A DNA stretch of 64,000 nt from Oryza sativa Japonica Group (taxonomy: Eukaryota; Streptophyta; Magnoliopsida; Poales; Poaceae), in NCBI RefSeq assembly GCF_034140825.1, contig NC_089035.1, positions 29,753,001-29,817,000 of the forward strand. The letters are read 5' to 3'. A model generated the notes under the pieces. It ran no database searches. It worked only from the letters and a program-made list of their open reading frames with translations, and was not told the origin of the DNA. A program made the position numbers and the translations under genes. Positions within the stretch are counted from its first letter, which is position 1; each line of letters begins with the position of its first letter. Positions 1 through 11,652 of the stretch are shown one piece after another.

Positions 1-348
1 GTTGTGCGTGCCGGGGAGGAGCTCCCGAAGACAGCCTTAGACTTCATCATCTCCAACATGCCCATGTCAAGCTGAGATTTGGGCTCATTGTACCCATTGG
101 CAATACCAAAATTTTGTAGGACATAATTAGAAAGGATATGTTCATTTGGTGACAAAATAAGGTGCATACAAGATCAATAGATGTGTTTTATCAAAATTTT
201 GATAGGACAGTGTTTTGATGGAGATGGTTTGCTTGGTGGGATAGCAAATCAGACAAATTGTTGGATAAAAATAAGTTATGTATATTGTTTCATTGCTGGT
301 ACAAAGAAAATAAACCCCACAAAATTCAAAAGAAGCCACAGAAACCTA
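1..348. other. Intergenic, nothing recognised
   Basis: AT-rich sequence without a convincing ORF, repeat or RNA gene. It may be the end of a neighbouring gene's flank, but nothing in it supports a call. Confidence 0.5.
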
Positions 349-582
349 CTCCCTCCGTCCTAAAAAAAGACAAACCTTGGTTTCCGTGCCCAACGTTTGA
401 CCGTCTATCTTATTTGAAAAAATTATGAAGAAAATTAAAAAGACAAGTCACGCATAAAATATTAATCATGTTTTATCATCTAACAACAATAAAAATACGA
501 ATTATAAAAAAATTTCATATAAGACGGACAGTCAAAGTTGGACACGGAAACCCAGGGTTTGCCTTTTTTGGGACGAAGGGAG
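349..582. mobile_element. Stowaway-type MITE
   Basis: The ends read CTCCCTCCGTCC and GGGACGAAGGGAG, imperfect inverted copies of the Stowaway terminus, and TA dinucleotides flank both (347-348 and 583-584). The interior is AT-rich and non-coding. Stowaway elements are short non-autonomous Tc1/mariner derivatives. Three similar elements lie at 23003, 59162 and 62047. Confidence 0.85.
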
Positions 583-751
583 TAACGATTTTTCATCCAA
601 ACTTTTGTACTTGCCCAATCCAATTTGTTTGATCGCTGCAATTCAGGTGGTGTTTGGATGCAGGGACTTAACTTTAGTCTCTATATTTAGACACTAATTT
701 AGAGTATTAAATATAGACTACTTACAAAACTAATTACATAAATGATAGCGA

Positions 752-1001
752 AAGGGCCTGTAGCCTAGTGGTTACAAGAGCCTCAGTAGCACCTGAGGTC
801 CTGGGTTCGACTCCCCGTGGGAGCGAATTTTCCAGGATTTAACGGCGTTGTGCTTTCAGTGGTAGGCGACGTACCCATCGACAGCGAGGCGCCTGTGGTG
901 ACTTCGTCAATCTCTCCAGGATTTGCCGGCCCAGTCTTCGAAGATGCTCGTAGGGGTAGGGTTTGCGTGCGCGTGCATTGTGAGTGTCTGCATTGTACTG
1001 T
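752..1001 (+). mobile_element. tRNA-derived SINE (grass Au/OsSN-like)
   Basis: A box-A-like stretch (TAGCCTAGTGGTTACAAG from 761) and a perfect box-B-like stretch (GGGTTCGACTCC, about 803-814) have the spacing of a tRNA-type internal RNA polymerase III promoter. The sequence then continues as unrelated body instead of closing a tRNA acceptor stem, which identifies a SINE and not a tRNA gene. It lies inside a MITE, and its 3' part is duplicated in tandem. The exact family name is from memory and less certain than the class. Confidence 0.7.
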
Positions 1002-1157
1002 GCCTAATTAATCTATAATTAGAGGCGCCTGTGGTGACTTCGTCAATCTCTCCAGGATTTGCCGGCCCAGTCTTCGAAGATGCTCGTAGGGGTAGGGTTT
1101 GCGTGCGCGTGCATTGTGAGTGTCTGCATTGTACTGTGCCTAATTAATCTATAATTA
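886..1157 (+). repeat. Two tandem copies of a 136-bp unit
   Basis: Bases 886-1021 are repeated almost perfectly at 1022-1157. The unit spans the 3' part of the SINE plus about 20 bp of the host MITE, so the duplication happened after the SINE inserted. Confidence 0.9.
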
Positions 1158-1504
1158 GAGAATGTTTACTGTAGCATCACATAGGTTTTTTTAAGCCTAA
1201 TTAATCTATAATTAGAGAATGTTTACTGTAGCATCACATAGGTTAATCATGGATTAATTAGGCTTAATAGAGACACATGATTAATTACGCTCAATAGAGA
1301 CAATTTTTTTAAGCCTAATTAATCTATAATTAGATAATGTTTACTGTAGCATCACATAGGCTAATCATGGATTAATTAGGCTCAATAGATTCGTCTCGTG
1401 AATTAGTCCAAGATTATGGATGAGTTTTATTAATAGTATACGTTTAATATTTATAATTAGTGTCCAAAGATCTGATGTGATAGGGAAATTTAGTCCCATC
1501 TAAA

Positions 1505-1863
1505 TATGTTCTCAATATTATGAGTTTCTGACAATCGGGTCCGAGAACCCAGAGAGACATACCTGGGACCCACCGTACAGTGGGACAGGAGAGAAAACCT
1601 CCCCGGATCCTGCCCCTCCTCACCGTCTCCACTCCCGATCTCCCCGCTCCCCGCGTCCCGTCTCCGATCCACCCAAACACCCGCACCGCCGCGCTACGCG
1701 AGCACGGCACCGCGGCGCGGCGCGACTCCGCAGGCGACAAGCCGAGGAGAATCCCGCGCCCGCCCGCCCGCATCACCGCCGGATGGCCGCCGGCCGTCGC
1801 CGGTAGGGCGATAGGCGGGTAGATCCAGATCCGGCGGGGCGGGATCATATACACCCCGCGCCG
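1505..1863 (+). promoter_or_regulatory. Promoter and 5' leader of the AP-1 mu gene
   Basis: A CT-rich then GC-rich stretch precedes the ATG at 1864, as is common for rice 5' leaders. Two small ORFs overlap here but lack any family resemblance. No clear TATA box was picked; CATATACACC at about 1846 is too close to the ATG to be convincing. Confidence 0.4.
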
Positions 1864-4800
1864 ATGGCGGGCGCGGTGTCGGCGCTGTTCCTTCTGGACA
1901 TCAAGGGCCGCGTCCTCGTCTGGCGCGACTACCGCGGCGACGTCTCCGCCCTCCAGGCTGAGCGCTTCTTCACCAAGCTCCTCGACAAGGAGGTAAGCGC
2001 TCGCGCATCCCGGCCTCTCTCTATCTCCTCGTCCTCGTAGGATCTATGTGGCTCGCCGGTGGCGTTGCGCGCTAAGCTGATGTGAACCAACAGGGCGACT
2101 CGGAGGCGCACTCGCCGGTGGTCTACGACGATGCCGGGGTCACCTACATGTTCATCCAGCACAACAACGTGTTCCTACTAACCGCCTCCCGCCAGAACTG
2201 CAACGCCGCCAGCATCCTCCTCTTCCTCCACCGCGTCGTTGATGTACGTATACCCACCCTGGATCCTGGGACGCAGATGACATGTTCAGCGTTCAGTTTG
2301 TTCACGAAGTTGGTTTGTGCATGAGTGCAGGTGTTCAAGCACTATTTCGAAGAGTTGGAGGAAGAGTCGCTGAGGGATAACTTTGTCGTTGTGGTAAGTA
2401 ATGGTGCAAGCAGCTAAGCATCACTCTGGTTTGCTGCACAATCTACTGGATTTGACACAAGATGGTGTTTGATTTGTGCCTGCAGTATGAGTTGCTTGAT
2501 GAAATGATGGATTTTGGGTACCCACAATACACGGAGGCGAAAATCTTAAGTGAATTCATTAAGACGGATGCGTACAGGATGGAGGTATCACAGAGGCCAC
2601 CTATGGCAGTGACAAATGCCGTGTCATGGCGGAGTGAGGGTATTCGGTACAAGAAGAATGAAGTAAGATACAGGCTCACTCTGTTATTTTGGGTAGTTTT
2701 GTGATGGTGCTTTCCAAATTATCTAACCGATGTGTTTCCAGGTGTTCTTGGATGTTGTGGAGAGTGTTAACATTCTTGTTAACAGCAATGGGCAGATTGT
2801 GAGATCAGATGTTGTTGGGGCACTGAAGATGCGGACATATTTGAGGTGAGCCTACAATGTTATTGTGGAACTAGTAGTATGATATCTGGATCTGTAATTC
2901 AATAGGGATCACATTTATATGAGTGAACATTCAGGGTACCTTCAATCGGATCTCACCAATAGATGAAGTGTCCAACCTAATTGCCCATTTAGAAGACCAT
3001 TTATCAGAAAATTGAACTGTTTAAGTGATGGCCTAAGCAAACTTTTTTACTTTCTTTATTTGTGAAGTAAACGCGTCATCTTACTTGCTGGTTCATATGC
3101 TCATTTTTCCTGTAATCATGCATTTAATATGTATTTGTATTCCAATTGTTCCATTCTTATGTGTGTCAAACTAAGTATTATACTACCGCTTCACTTCTGA
3201 AATTTCATGATTTTATCATGTAGCCATAGTGTTTCATTGACCTTTTGCCTTTGAAAGTTTTCAGGAAGTCTTATTCTAGAAACCTCTTCGTCTCTAACAG
3301 ATTACTGCTTGTAGATTCTTCTGTTATGCAACTAGATCTATCATAAATCTTGGACAAAGAAATGAAAGCATGCTGAATGTCTTTTGAGCTAGATCAATTT
3401 CCATGCAATACTATCTGACGACTTTAGAATTGGTTCAAAGTTCAAACGTCAACTATTGTTATATGAATTTGATTTGCCAAGGCTATCACGTATTTGTATA
3501 AAGAACTGCTATTGCCACACATTAAATCATCAAGGAATTTGATCAAGGTAGAAATTCACTCTGTAAGCACTACCTGGGAGATGTGCCGCACCGTTTTTTT
3601 CTAATTTTTAAAATGTCTATGCATCTTTTATATCCCATATTCAGAAAGAATGGTGGTCTCTCATATGATCATAAAGTGACTTGCAGTTGAAAGATGGACA
3701 TACAATTTATGACCTGGGAACATCGATACTGCATTTCAAGTGTTTGATGTTGGCCATACCCATCACAAAATGTTAGCAAATACCTCTAAATGTCAATTAT
3801 AGCTTCGGAGCCTACAAATTAAGATTATTAGGATATAAGCAATGAGAGTGCTTTGCAGATTACCAGAATTTGGGAGTATTCCGTTTAATTTGTTTCAGAT
3901 GTCTACCTTTTAGCAGACATTCTGAACTGATCATCTGATGATGCTCATGCGCCATGCTCCCCATCGAATTATGTTTTCCATCTATGTTTCAAAGTTCAAA
4001 TTATTTGTGTTATGCTGTCACCCCAACCATTTATGTTTTCCTGCACATCTCTGACCCCCACTAATACTGAACAATATTGTGAATCAGTGGAATGCCTGAG
4101 TGCAAACTTGGATTGAACGATAGGGTTCTTTTGGAGGCTCAAGGCCGAGCTACTAAAGGAAAAGCAATAGATCTTGATGATATTAAATTTCACCAGTAAG
4201 TAAACAGTTTAGCATTTTTTTCAAGTCACTTTGACAATTTGAGCAGGGCCATATATGACCTCTCTCTTCTGTTATTACTAGGTGCGTGAGGTTGGCTAGA
4301 TTTGAGAATGATAGAACTATATCCTTCATACCTCCTGACGGATCTTTCGATCTAATGACATACAGACTTAGCACCCAGGTTTTCTCTACTGCTTGTGATT
4401 TACAGCTATTGGATGCTTTAGATACCTGAAATGCACTGCCTTGCTCCGCTATTCTCATGCCTGTCTTTTTTTATATATCCTTAAGGTAAAACCACTTATC
4501 TGGGTGGAAGCACAAATTGAGAAACATTCAAGAAGCCGAATAGAACTTATGGTGAAAGCAAGAAGTCAGTTTAAGGAAAGGAGGTGAGCATTTTACAAGA
4601 GCAATGTTTGCTGTTACACTAATGCCTCTTGGAAGGTGACATATTTCCTATTTTCACCTGCAGCACAGCAACAAATGTTGAAATTGAAGTGCCTGTTCCT
4701 TCAGATGCTACGAACCCTAATATAAGAACTTCAATGGGCTCTGCTGCATATGCACCTGAGAGAGATGCAATGGTCTGGAAAGTAAAATCATTTCCTGGTG

Positions 4801-5205
4801 GCAAGGTAAGTTTCAAGCCAAGTCATCTTTGCCTTCTACTTCATGCTACCTAGAAGTGTGCTAATATATGTGAGTTTTTCTGTTAGGATTACATGTGCAG
4901 AGCTGAATTTAGTCTTCCAAGTATAACTGCAGAAGAAGCAGCTCCTGAAAAGAAGGCACCAATACGAGTGAAATTTGAGATACCATATTTCACTGTGTCG
5001 GGTATTCAGGTAATCAAATTACTATTGCAAATATGTACTTGATTGCTCTTATGGTACTTCTTTGCTATCTTCACTCAAAATGTATGCCATCTTGTATTTT
5101 CTGCAGGTTCGCTATCTGAAGATCATTGAAAAGAGTGGGTACCAGGCGCTTCCTTGGGTTAGATACATTACAATGGCTGGTGAATACGAACTGAGACTTA
5201 TATGA
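1864..5205 (+). CDS. SPL28: AP-1 adaptor complex, medium (mu) subunit
   Basis: This is the mu1 chain of the clathrin adaptor AP-1, which sorts cargo with YxxPhi-type tyrosine signals at the trans-Golgi network and early endosome. Eleven exons were traced: 1864-1992, 2094-2243, 2331-2393, 2486-2662, 2742-2845, 4088-4195, 4282-4378, 4486-4583, 4664-4805, 4887-5009, 5107-5205. All have GT..AG borders and the phases agree, giving 1290 nt and 429 aa, the usual length for plant mu1. The N-terminal longin-like domain begins MAGAVSALFLLDIKGRVLVW. The C-terminal mu-homology domain starts around residue 175 and ends with the typical plant ending EYELRLI. Intron 5 is unusually long (about 1.2 kb). The rice gene SPL28 (AP1M1; a spotted-leaf and early-senescence mutant locus) lies near NRT2.3 on chromosome 1, so the symbol rests on family plus position. 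No defect is visible. Confidence 0.95.
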
Positions 5206-6254
5206 GTTATCTCTGATATGGCTGCTCAAAGATTTTGATGCTAAATTTCAACTCCCAAGATACATGTTTGATGCTCGATATACAACATATAGTTGGCATT
5301 GGGACGTTGCCATGGAAGTCTTTGAAAAGCTCAACCATGCAAGGTTTTTCTGTCTCGTTGTTCATCTTGTTAGTGTTACTTTACCATGGTTACTGTAAGT
5401 TACCCATCAAGTATAGCTTTGAAAAAAACTTTTTTTTTGTTCACTTGTATCATTATTGATTTATTTTTGTGGGTGTCGAACTTTCCCCCTTTTGTACTAC
5501 ACAAAAATCTTGAGCTGAATTGGTATAAATGAAATACCTGGGCGGTGCTTTTGAAGTCCAGATTAAAACTGCTGAACCTGTAGAACTATTTTTAAGGCAT
5601 GCTTTCTGTTGTGTACCTGCACAGTGACGGTTTCCTATAGCAGTGAGAATCAGCTATTCAGAGTTTCAGACCTTACAGGGTGTTGATCATCTTGTCAATG
5701 CTGTTTCCGTTCGTGATCCATTGTTGCCACATGCCAACATTCTTCTTTATATAATTATATTCCATGGCTTAGAACAAATTTCGTGTCGTTAAGGTTTGCT
5801 TTTTTGGTTTTTTGAGATGTTTATGACGTTCAATTTTGGTGATTCCAAGTCTTTCTGTACTAGCTAGACTAGCTGGGCCTTGTAAAGAACCCACTTTATC
5901 CAATGACACTATATTCCCACCTTCGCAGTAGATTGTTTCGACTCGTTCAGGTGTGTTTACAACCCAAACCCGTTTACCTTTCCATCACGACCTTTTTATA
6001 GAGGGATGATTTTTGTGGGATTGATTTTGGATCGTTTCCTAGTACTGCATGTAATCCGTTGAGGTAGTTCTGGCCTCTGGGTAGTTGACACCTCTGCGGC
6101 TCTGCCACATCGATCTTTGTCTAACGTTTTCTCAACATCTCAGTTTACTCCGCTGTGGTTTGCGTCGTCTCGCCGGCCTGGCCAAGCGAATCGAGGGATC
6201 GTCGCATGCGACTCCCTCGTGGCATCGTCGCGACCCTATCAATCGATAATTAAA
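5206..6254. other. 3' UTR of AP-1 mu and intergenic spacer
   Basis: The 3' UTR probably runs a few hundred bases past the stop. The rest shows no ORF with family features and no clear repeat until the MULE target repeat at 6246. Confidence 0.5.
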
Positions 6255-7724
6255 GGAAAAAGTACATAAAAGGTCCCTCTCAACTTGTTATCATCGAGTT
6301 ATTATAAAATCATCTCCGACTATAAAACTGGATATATGATATCCCTCAATTTATAAAACCGTTCACTTTAGTTTCTTTGGTGGTTTTGACTATAATTTTA
6401 TGTAACATGGCGACTGAGTCAGCGTGAGCCCCCATATCAGTATGCCATGTCATCACCCTCTCTCTCCCTTCCCCCTCTCTCTCTCTCTCTCACTTTTCTC
6501 CTCTCTGCTGGCCGGCCGACGGGTGGGAGGAGGTCGCTGGGGCGAGGCGGGAGAGGAGGAGGTCCGACGGCCGGCGACGCGGCGGTGGGTGACGAGGTGG
6601 CGGCTGCGACGCGGGAGCAGGCCGCTGCGCCTGGGTCGGATGTTCGAGGAGAAGACGGGCGGCAGCTGGAGGAGACTGGAGGCGCACGGCGCGGCCGGTG
6701 GCCAACGGACGCCCGCCGCCATCGCCGCGACCACTGGACGCTCACACTGACATGGAAGCGGTCCCCGAGGTCACCGGCGTGGACCCCGGCGACGACGAGG
6801 TGAGCGAGGATGCGCGGGGTGGTGGGGGCGGAGCCGTGTGTGGAGAGGCGACGGAGGCGGCGGGCGACAGTCGACGTCGACCATATGGAGGCGGAGGCGC
6901 GCTGTGCCGCTCCTGGATCTCGGCCACCACGCCGAGCACCTCGTTGCGGCCATCTGGATCGCGTGCTGCAGGAGTCGTGGAGTTCTTGTGGAGGCTGTCA
7001 ACGACGGAGGTGCGGGTGCGGTTGGTGGAGGTGGCGCGCCGGTAGCCTCCTTCTGCGGCGGCTGCGCCGCCGCCGCTGCCATGGCCGGGGCGGGGCTTCC
7101 CTCTTCCGCGCCAGTGGCCCCTCTGATGCCTCGTTGTGAGCTAGCCTATGGGGCCCAACCTCTTTTGTCGCCGCCTCGTGCCATGCCGCCGCTGCCACCC
7201 TTTCCCTTCCCCTCCTCCGCCTCCCCCACCTCGCCGGCGATGACGACCATCTCCTCTTTGCCGGTGCCGATGCCCATCTCCTCTGCGCTGCCGCCGACGC
7301 CCTCCTCCACGGCGCCGTCAGTTGCTGCCGCCCGCGCCCTTTGCTGCGCCCTGGGCCTCCCCGCCGCGGCGCCGCTGTCCCCACCGCTCCGTCCGGTGTC
7401 ATGTGAATACTAGGATGGCATGTGGGTCCCACATGGACCCATCATTTTTTTTTATTTTCTAGTGTAACTGGTACATGGGCCCCACTATTTTTATTTTTTT
7501 TCGACTTGAATTACCACGTAAGCGTCACGTCAATACCCATGGAATAAAGGCCTAGTCAAAGAAGCCACGTAGACGCCACGTCACCCAAATCCAAAGACAA
7601 TACCACCGAAGGACCTAGTTTGCACTGGTTTTGTAAGTTGGGGGATAAGTTGTATCCGGTTTTGTAGTTCAAGGATGATTTTGTAATTGGGTGACAAGAT
7701 GAGTGACCTTCGATGTATTTTTCC
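6255..7724. mobile_element. Non-autonomous MULE (Pack-MULE-like), complete
   Basis: The element starts GGAAAAAGTACATAAAAGG and ends with an inverted relative of it. The terminal inverted repeats are at least 110 bp and diverged. A perfect 9-bp target duplication ATAATTAAA flanks it (6246-6254 and 7725-7733), which is diagnostic for Mutator-type insertion. Between the TIRs lies about 1 kb of very GC-rich sequence with many overlapping low-complexity ORFs, the composition typical of rice Pack-MULEs that carry pieces of host genes. The source gene was not recognised and no transposase is present. Confidence 0.85.
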
Positions 7725-7739
7725 ATAATTAAATACTTA

Positions 7740-7943
7740 AGGGTGAGTTTGAGGAGAAGGAGATACGCAAAACGAGGTGAGCAATTAGTGCATGATTAAT
7801 TGAGCATTAACTATTTTAAATTTCAAAAATAGATTAATATGATTTTTTAAATCAACTTTTCCTATAGAAAATTTTTGAAAAAAACACCGTTTAGTAGTTT
7901 GGGAAGCGTGCGCGCGGAAAACGAGGTGTTTTCTCACCAGCCT
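7740..7943. mobile_element. Foldback MITE (first of two family copies)
   Basis: The ends AGGGTGAGTTTGAGGAGAAGG and its inverted relative near 7925 enclose an AT-rich interior with GATTAATTGAGCATTAAC and, later, AACACCGTTTAGTAGTTTGG. A second copy with the opposite orientation lies at about 39871-40075. The element sits between a MULE and an LTR element, a hot spot of insertion. Confidence 0.6.
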
Positions 7944-8002
7944 TAGTATGTACTGTATTGGACCAATAATATTTTTTCTAGGTCAGCCACTGCATGCGGG
8001 CT

Positions 8003-9096
8003 TGACGGAGCTCGTGGCTCCTCACCGGGAGACCGCACAGGCCCCCCTTTGCCGGTTCGGCCGGGGGCTTAGGGTGAAATCTCAAGCTCTCTCGGTATGT
8101 GGAAAGATCGCCAGCTAGGAAGAAACGCGAGACACGGGCGATGTATACAGGTTCGGGCCGCTGGGAAGCGTAATACCCTACTCCTGTGTTTTGGTGGATT
8201 TGTGTATGAACAAGTAATAAAGTGTCAACCAGCCCCCAATCGCTCTGGGATCGGATCTGGAGAAGGCCTTGTGTCCAAAAGTCCCCCCCTATCTAAGTGG
8301 GCAAGGTCCTCCTTTTATATCTCAAGGGGATACCACATGCCCCTCTCCCTCTCCAAACTGGACTGTTCTTCTCTTCATAAATGGACGGAGATCGGTACGG
8401 TTGCTCTCCGGGTGCCCTTCTGACGGGACGGCCCATATCTACCCCCACTTCCGCCGGAAACAGGTGCGACGTGGGATTATGGCTGTCTGTTGATGACGCG
8501 ACCAGTGTCAGACCGGTCACAGATCAGTCATCCTTGTCCACCACGTGTCAGCTTAGCAACGTGCATGTTTGCCCTTCTTCATGTAGCATCTTGCCTGTAA
8601 TGGTTGGGATGAAGCCTGGTATAAATCTAACCAGGGCTAACGTGCCATCTCTAAGAGATTACACGCTAGCTCCGGCTTGAGACGAGTGCCTAGAGGCTTT
8701 CGTCTTGACGGGATGGGGCAAGGCGTGCGTCAGACCGCCAGTCGCCACCTAACCCGTGATCTGACCGGTCTGTGACTGGTCACAGACCGGATAAAGGAAC
8801 GCGCTGCACTACGCTGCATGCAGCGTGACACGTTCGACCAGACCGCAATAAATGTGGTTAGGTGAGGCTTACCGTGTTCACCCAACCCATTCACGTGGCG
8901 CTAACTCCACAAGGGGTCGGGGCGCCTCGGCCCTCGGGGCCGGGGCAGGAGTCACCCGACCCCCCCTCGGGGAAATCAGGAGGAGGGCGGACACCTCACC
9001 CTCGGGCCCGACGTCCCCGAAGGTGCCAGGCCACGTGGGCGATTGTGTCTGCCTCAAGCCTCTGGTCACGATACTCCCGGTCCCATATCACCGACA
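8003..9096 (-). repeat. LTR (3' LTR in element orientation)
   Basis: This complete 1,094-bp LTR runs on the minus strand from TGTCGG to GTCA. Bases 8123-9096 match 11753-12726 without gaps. Confidence 0.85.
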
Positions 9097-9579
9097 GTAG
9101 CCCCCGGCGTTATGCCAGGGCGATCGCCCTTCTCAAGGGAAGCGGTCGGGCGTGACGCCACTCCTAAAGCCTGGTGACAGGTGGGACCGGTCTCCATGGT
9201 TGGGCAGAAACCCAACGGTCTCAAACCATGCACATCGGTAATGGTGACTTGGCTGTCCATAATGGGCGGTCTCTTCGAGACTGCCACATTACTTGAGCGG
9301 CGTACGAATCTGGGTGAGCCGATTTGCTTCGCCTGGAGATATGGTAACGTCGCTTCGGTCGGCGAGCGTAATTAACGCGCGCACGATACGATCTATCTCG
9401 ACTGCCACAACCGCATATCCACCTCATGCGCCGCAAGCGGGCGAATGGGATTAGTGGAAGCGTGGGCACGAGAAACGAGGGAGCGAGATAGTGAGAAACG
9501 AGGGAGCGAGATAGTGGGCGCGAGAAACGAGGAGCCAGGCACAGCGATGGCAAGGGTATAAAGACACCGAGGAAAGGAT

Positions 9580-11652
9580 TTGCTCCCTTCCTTTCGCCAT
9601 TATTCCCCTTGCCTTCGCTGCTTGAGCCCTAACTCTTTCTCTGCTGCGCCTTTCCTTCGCCACACGCGCTCGTTCTCAATCATCCCTTCCTCCGGCGCCA
9701 TGGCACGGGGTTCCGCTCTGCTCGACGGAAGCGTACTTCCGCCTTCTCGCATCGTGAGCGAGAGGCATGCCGGGCTGCCGCGCCGCTTTATGCCGGAATC
9801 TGCCACCGGCCGGGAGATAGTGATGCTGGGCGAGGGACGCCCGGCACCAGACTACCCGGGGCGGTCCGTCTTCTTCCTCCCCTTCGCAATGGCAGGGCTG
9901 GTTCCGCCATTTTCTTCTTTCTTTATGGATGTTCTGGATTTCTACGATCTCCAGATGGCGCACCTCACCCCCAATGCAGTGATGACATTGGCCATCTTCG
10001 CGCACCTATGCGAGATGTTCATTGGGGTGCGCCCATCTCTTCGGCTGTTCCGGTGGTTCTTCACCGTGCAGTCGGTGTCGCCGCCGTCGGTGGTTGGTGG
10101 CTGCTACTTCCAGCCGCGGGGGCCGGTGTTGAACCGCTACATCCCCTGCGCCCTCCGCAAGAAGTGGGACGACTGGAAGAGCGACTGGTTCTACACCCCC
10201 CTCGCCAACGAAGCGCGCCTCCGACTTCCAAGTCAGCCCCCGGCGCAGGTCTCCAGCTGGCGGGCACCGGTAGATCTGGGGGATGACTATGACGCCGTCC
10301 TCGACCGCCTGGCGGGCCTGCGATCCCAGGGGCTCACAGGGGCCATGGTGTACGGCGACTACCTCCGTCGCCGGATTGCGCCGCTCCAACGGCGCGCCCG
10401 GGGCGCCTGGGAGTACACCGGGTCCGAAGACTACATGCGGACCCACCAGGGAGTCAGATGGGATTGGGCTCCCGAGGACTTCAAGATCGTGGTCCAACGG
10501 GTGCTGAATCTCAGCTCCGTGGAGGCGTCTCTCATTCCTCAAGGAATCCTCCCCCTCTGCAGCGATCCCGACCGCGCCTCCATTCTGACCATTATGATGG
10601 GGGTCGGGGCCTCAGAGGAGGAAACTCCTAAGGGCCACGACGGCGCGGGCGAGAGCCGCCGGGGGGAACAATCTACCCCAGGAGGGGGTCGTGCTTCTGG
10701 GCCCCGCGCCGGGGGCTCGGGGAGCAGCCGCCCTGCCGACGCCCAGGGGAAGAGGAAGCTGGGAGGAACACCTCCCCCATCTCCTCCCCGAGGGGGCGGG
10801 GCGGTGCGTGCCAGCAGTCGGCACCCGGAGGGGGCCGCGCCGACATCGCAGCCCGAGGGGGAGCGCAAGAAGAAGCGGCTCCGCAAGATGGGGGAGACGG
10901 AACCATCCCGGGGAAACCTGATTTCCCCTCCAAGGTGGTCATTTAACCGACCCCCTCGCAGGTTCGTCCCACTCTCATTGCGACCGTCTTTCTTTTATCC
11001 CAAAAGCAAGTTTTCTCTTACCCATCTTGTTCGTCTTCTGGTTTTTTCTTTTGCTTCAACGATGTCCCGTCACGTTCCTCCCGCCATCCCAAGTCCGGCC
11101 AGTCCGAGGCCGAAGATCCGGCGGCCGCAGAGGAACGGAGGCGAGAATCTGACCGGCGAGAGGCCGCAGATCGCCTTCGGGAAGCTGAAGAGGCCGCCCG
11201 GGAGGCCGCTCGGGCTCGCCATGCAGAGGATACCGCTCGGGAAGAGGCCGCCCGGGCTCGCCAAGCCGAAGAGGCTGCTAAGGAGGAGGCCGCCCGGGCT
11301 CGTCAGGCTGAGGCGATGGCGTCTTCCGAGGCAGCTCACGACAAAGCTGCGGGCGCGTCGCTTGGGCCCACTCCCTCGGGCGACGCTCAGGCGACAGCCT
11401 CCAGGGCGGCTCGCGACGAGGCCGCGGGCGGATCGCCTGGGATCGGATCTGGAGAAGGCCTTGTGTCCAAAAGTCCCCCCCTATCTAAGTGGGCAAGGTC
11501 CTCCTTTTATATCTCAAGGGCATACCACATGCCCCTTTCTCAGAAGGGCACCCGGAGAGCAACCGTACCGATCTCCGTCCATTTATGAAGAGAAGAACAG
11601 TCCAGTTTGGAGAGGGAGGCTGGCGATCTTTCCACATACCGAGAGAGCTTGA
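9580..11652 (+). CDS. Antisense ORF inside the LTR element (Transposase_28-like)
   Basis: This long open frame is on the strand opposite to the LTR orientation. The likely start is the ATG at 9700 (MARGSALLDGSVLPPSR), because upstream codons read as leader. The part up to about 10600 contains a hydrophobic-aromatic region around FSSFFMDVLDFYDLQMAHLT and FAHLCEMFIGV. It resembles the plant domain catalogued as putative gypsy-type transposon (Transposase_28), recalled from memory. The second half is low-complexity, rich in Gly, Pro, Arg and Ser, and its far end runs into LTR-derived sequence. It is not a transposase in the catalytic sense, and its function in these elements is unknown. It is a fossil part of the LTR element, and whether it is expressed cannot be told here. 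Confidence 0.55.
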   Translation: MLPSFRHYSPCLRCLSPNSFSAAPFLRHTRSFSIIPSSGAMARGSALLDGSVLPPSRIVSERHAGLPRRFMPESATGREIVMLGEGRPAPDYPGRSVFFLPFAMAGLVPPFSSFFMDVLDFYDLQMAHLTPNAVMTLAIFAHLCEMFIGVRPSLRLFRWFFTVQSVSPPSVVGGCYFQPRGPVLNRYIPCALRKKWDDWKSDWFYTPLANEARLRLPSQPPAQVSSWRAPVDLGDDYDAVLDRLAGLRSQGLTGAMVYGDYLRRRIAPLQRRARGAWEYTGSEDYMRTHQGVRWDWAPEDFKIVVQRVLNLSSVEASLIPQGILPLCSDPDRASILTIMMGVGASEEETPKGHDGAGESRRGEQSTPGGGRASGPRAGGSGSSRPADAQGKRKLGGTPPPSPPRGGGAVRASSRHPEGAAPTSQPEGERKKKRLRKMGETEPSRGNLISPPRWSFNRPPRRFVPLSLRPSFFYPKSKFSLTHLVRLLVFSFASTMSRHVPPAIPSPASPRPKIRRPQRNGGENLTGERPQIAFGKLKRPPGRPLGLAMQRIPLGKRPPGLAKPKRLLRRRPPGLVRLRRWRLPRQLTTKLRARRLGPLPRATLRRQPPGRLATRPRADRLGSDLEKALCPKVPPYLSGQGPPFISQGHTTCPFLRRAPGEQPYRSPSIYEEKNSPVWRGRLAIFPHTERA

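Larger units (their letters stand above)
652..1504. mobile_element. MITE interrupted by a SINE and tandem duplications
   Basis: The left end (GTTTGGATGCAGGGACTTAA) and the right end (TTAGTCCCATCTAAAT) are inverted relatives. The right half carries the ATTCGTCTCGTGAATTAG core seen in other rice foldback MITEs. A tRNA-derived SINE sits inside from about 752. The MITE segment starting GCCTAATTAATCTATAATTAGA occurs several times near 1138, 1195 and 1313, so the element is much longer than a typical family member of a few hundred bases. Confidence 0.7.

Noticed and set aside
752-830. A tRNA gene suggested by box A and box B words
   Set aside because: The 5' and 3' parts do not form an acceptor stem, and the sequence continues as a SINE body with duplicated 3' part.
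8097-8680. Repeated ORFs (108, 99 and 75 codons) found identically at 11607-12310
   Set aside because: They lie inside the two LTR copies and are non-coding LTR sequence.
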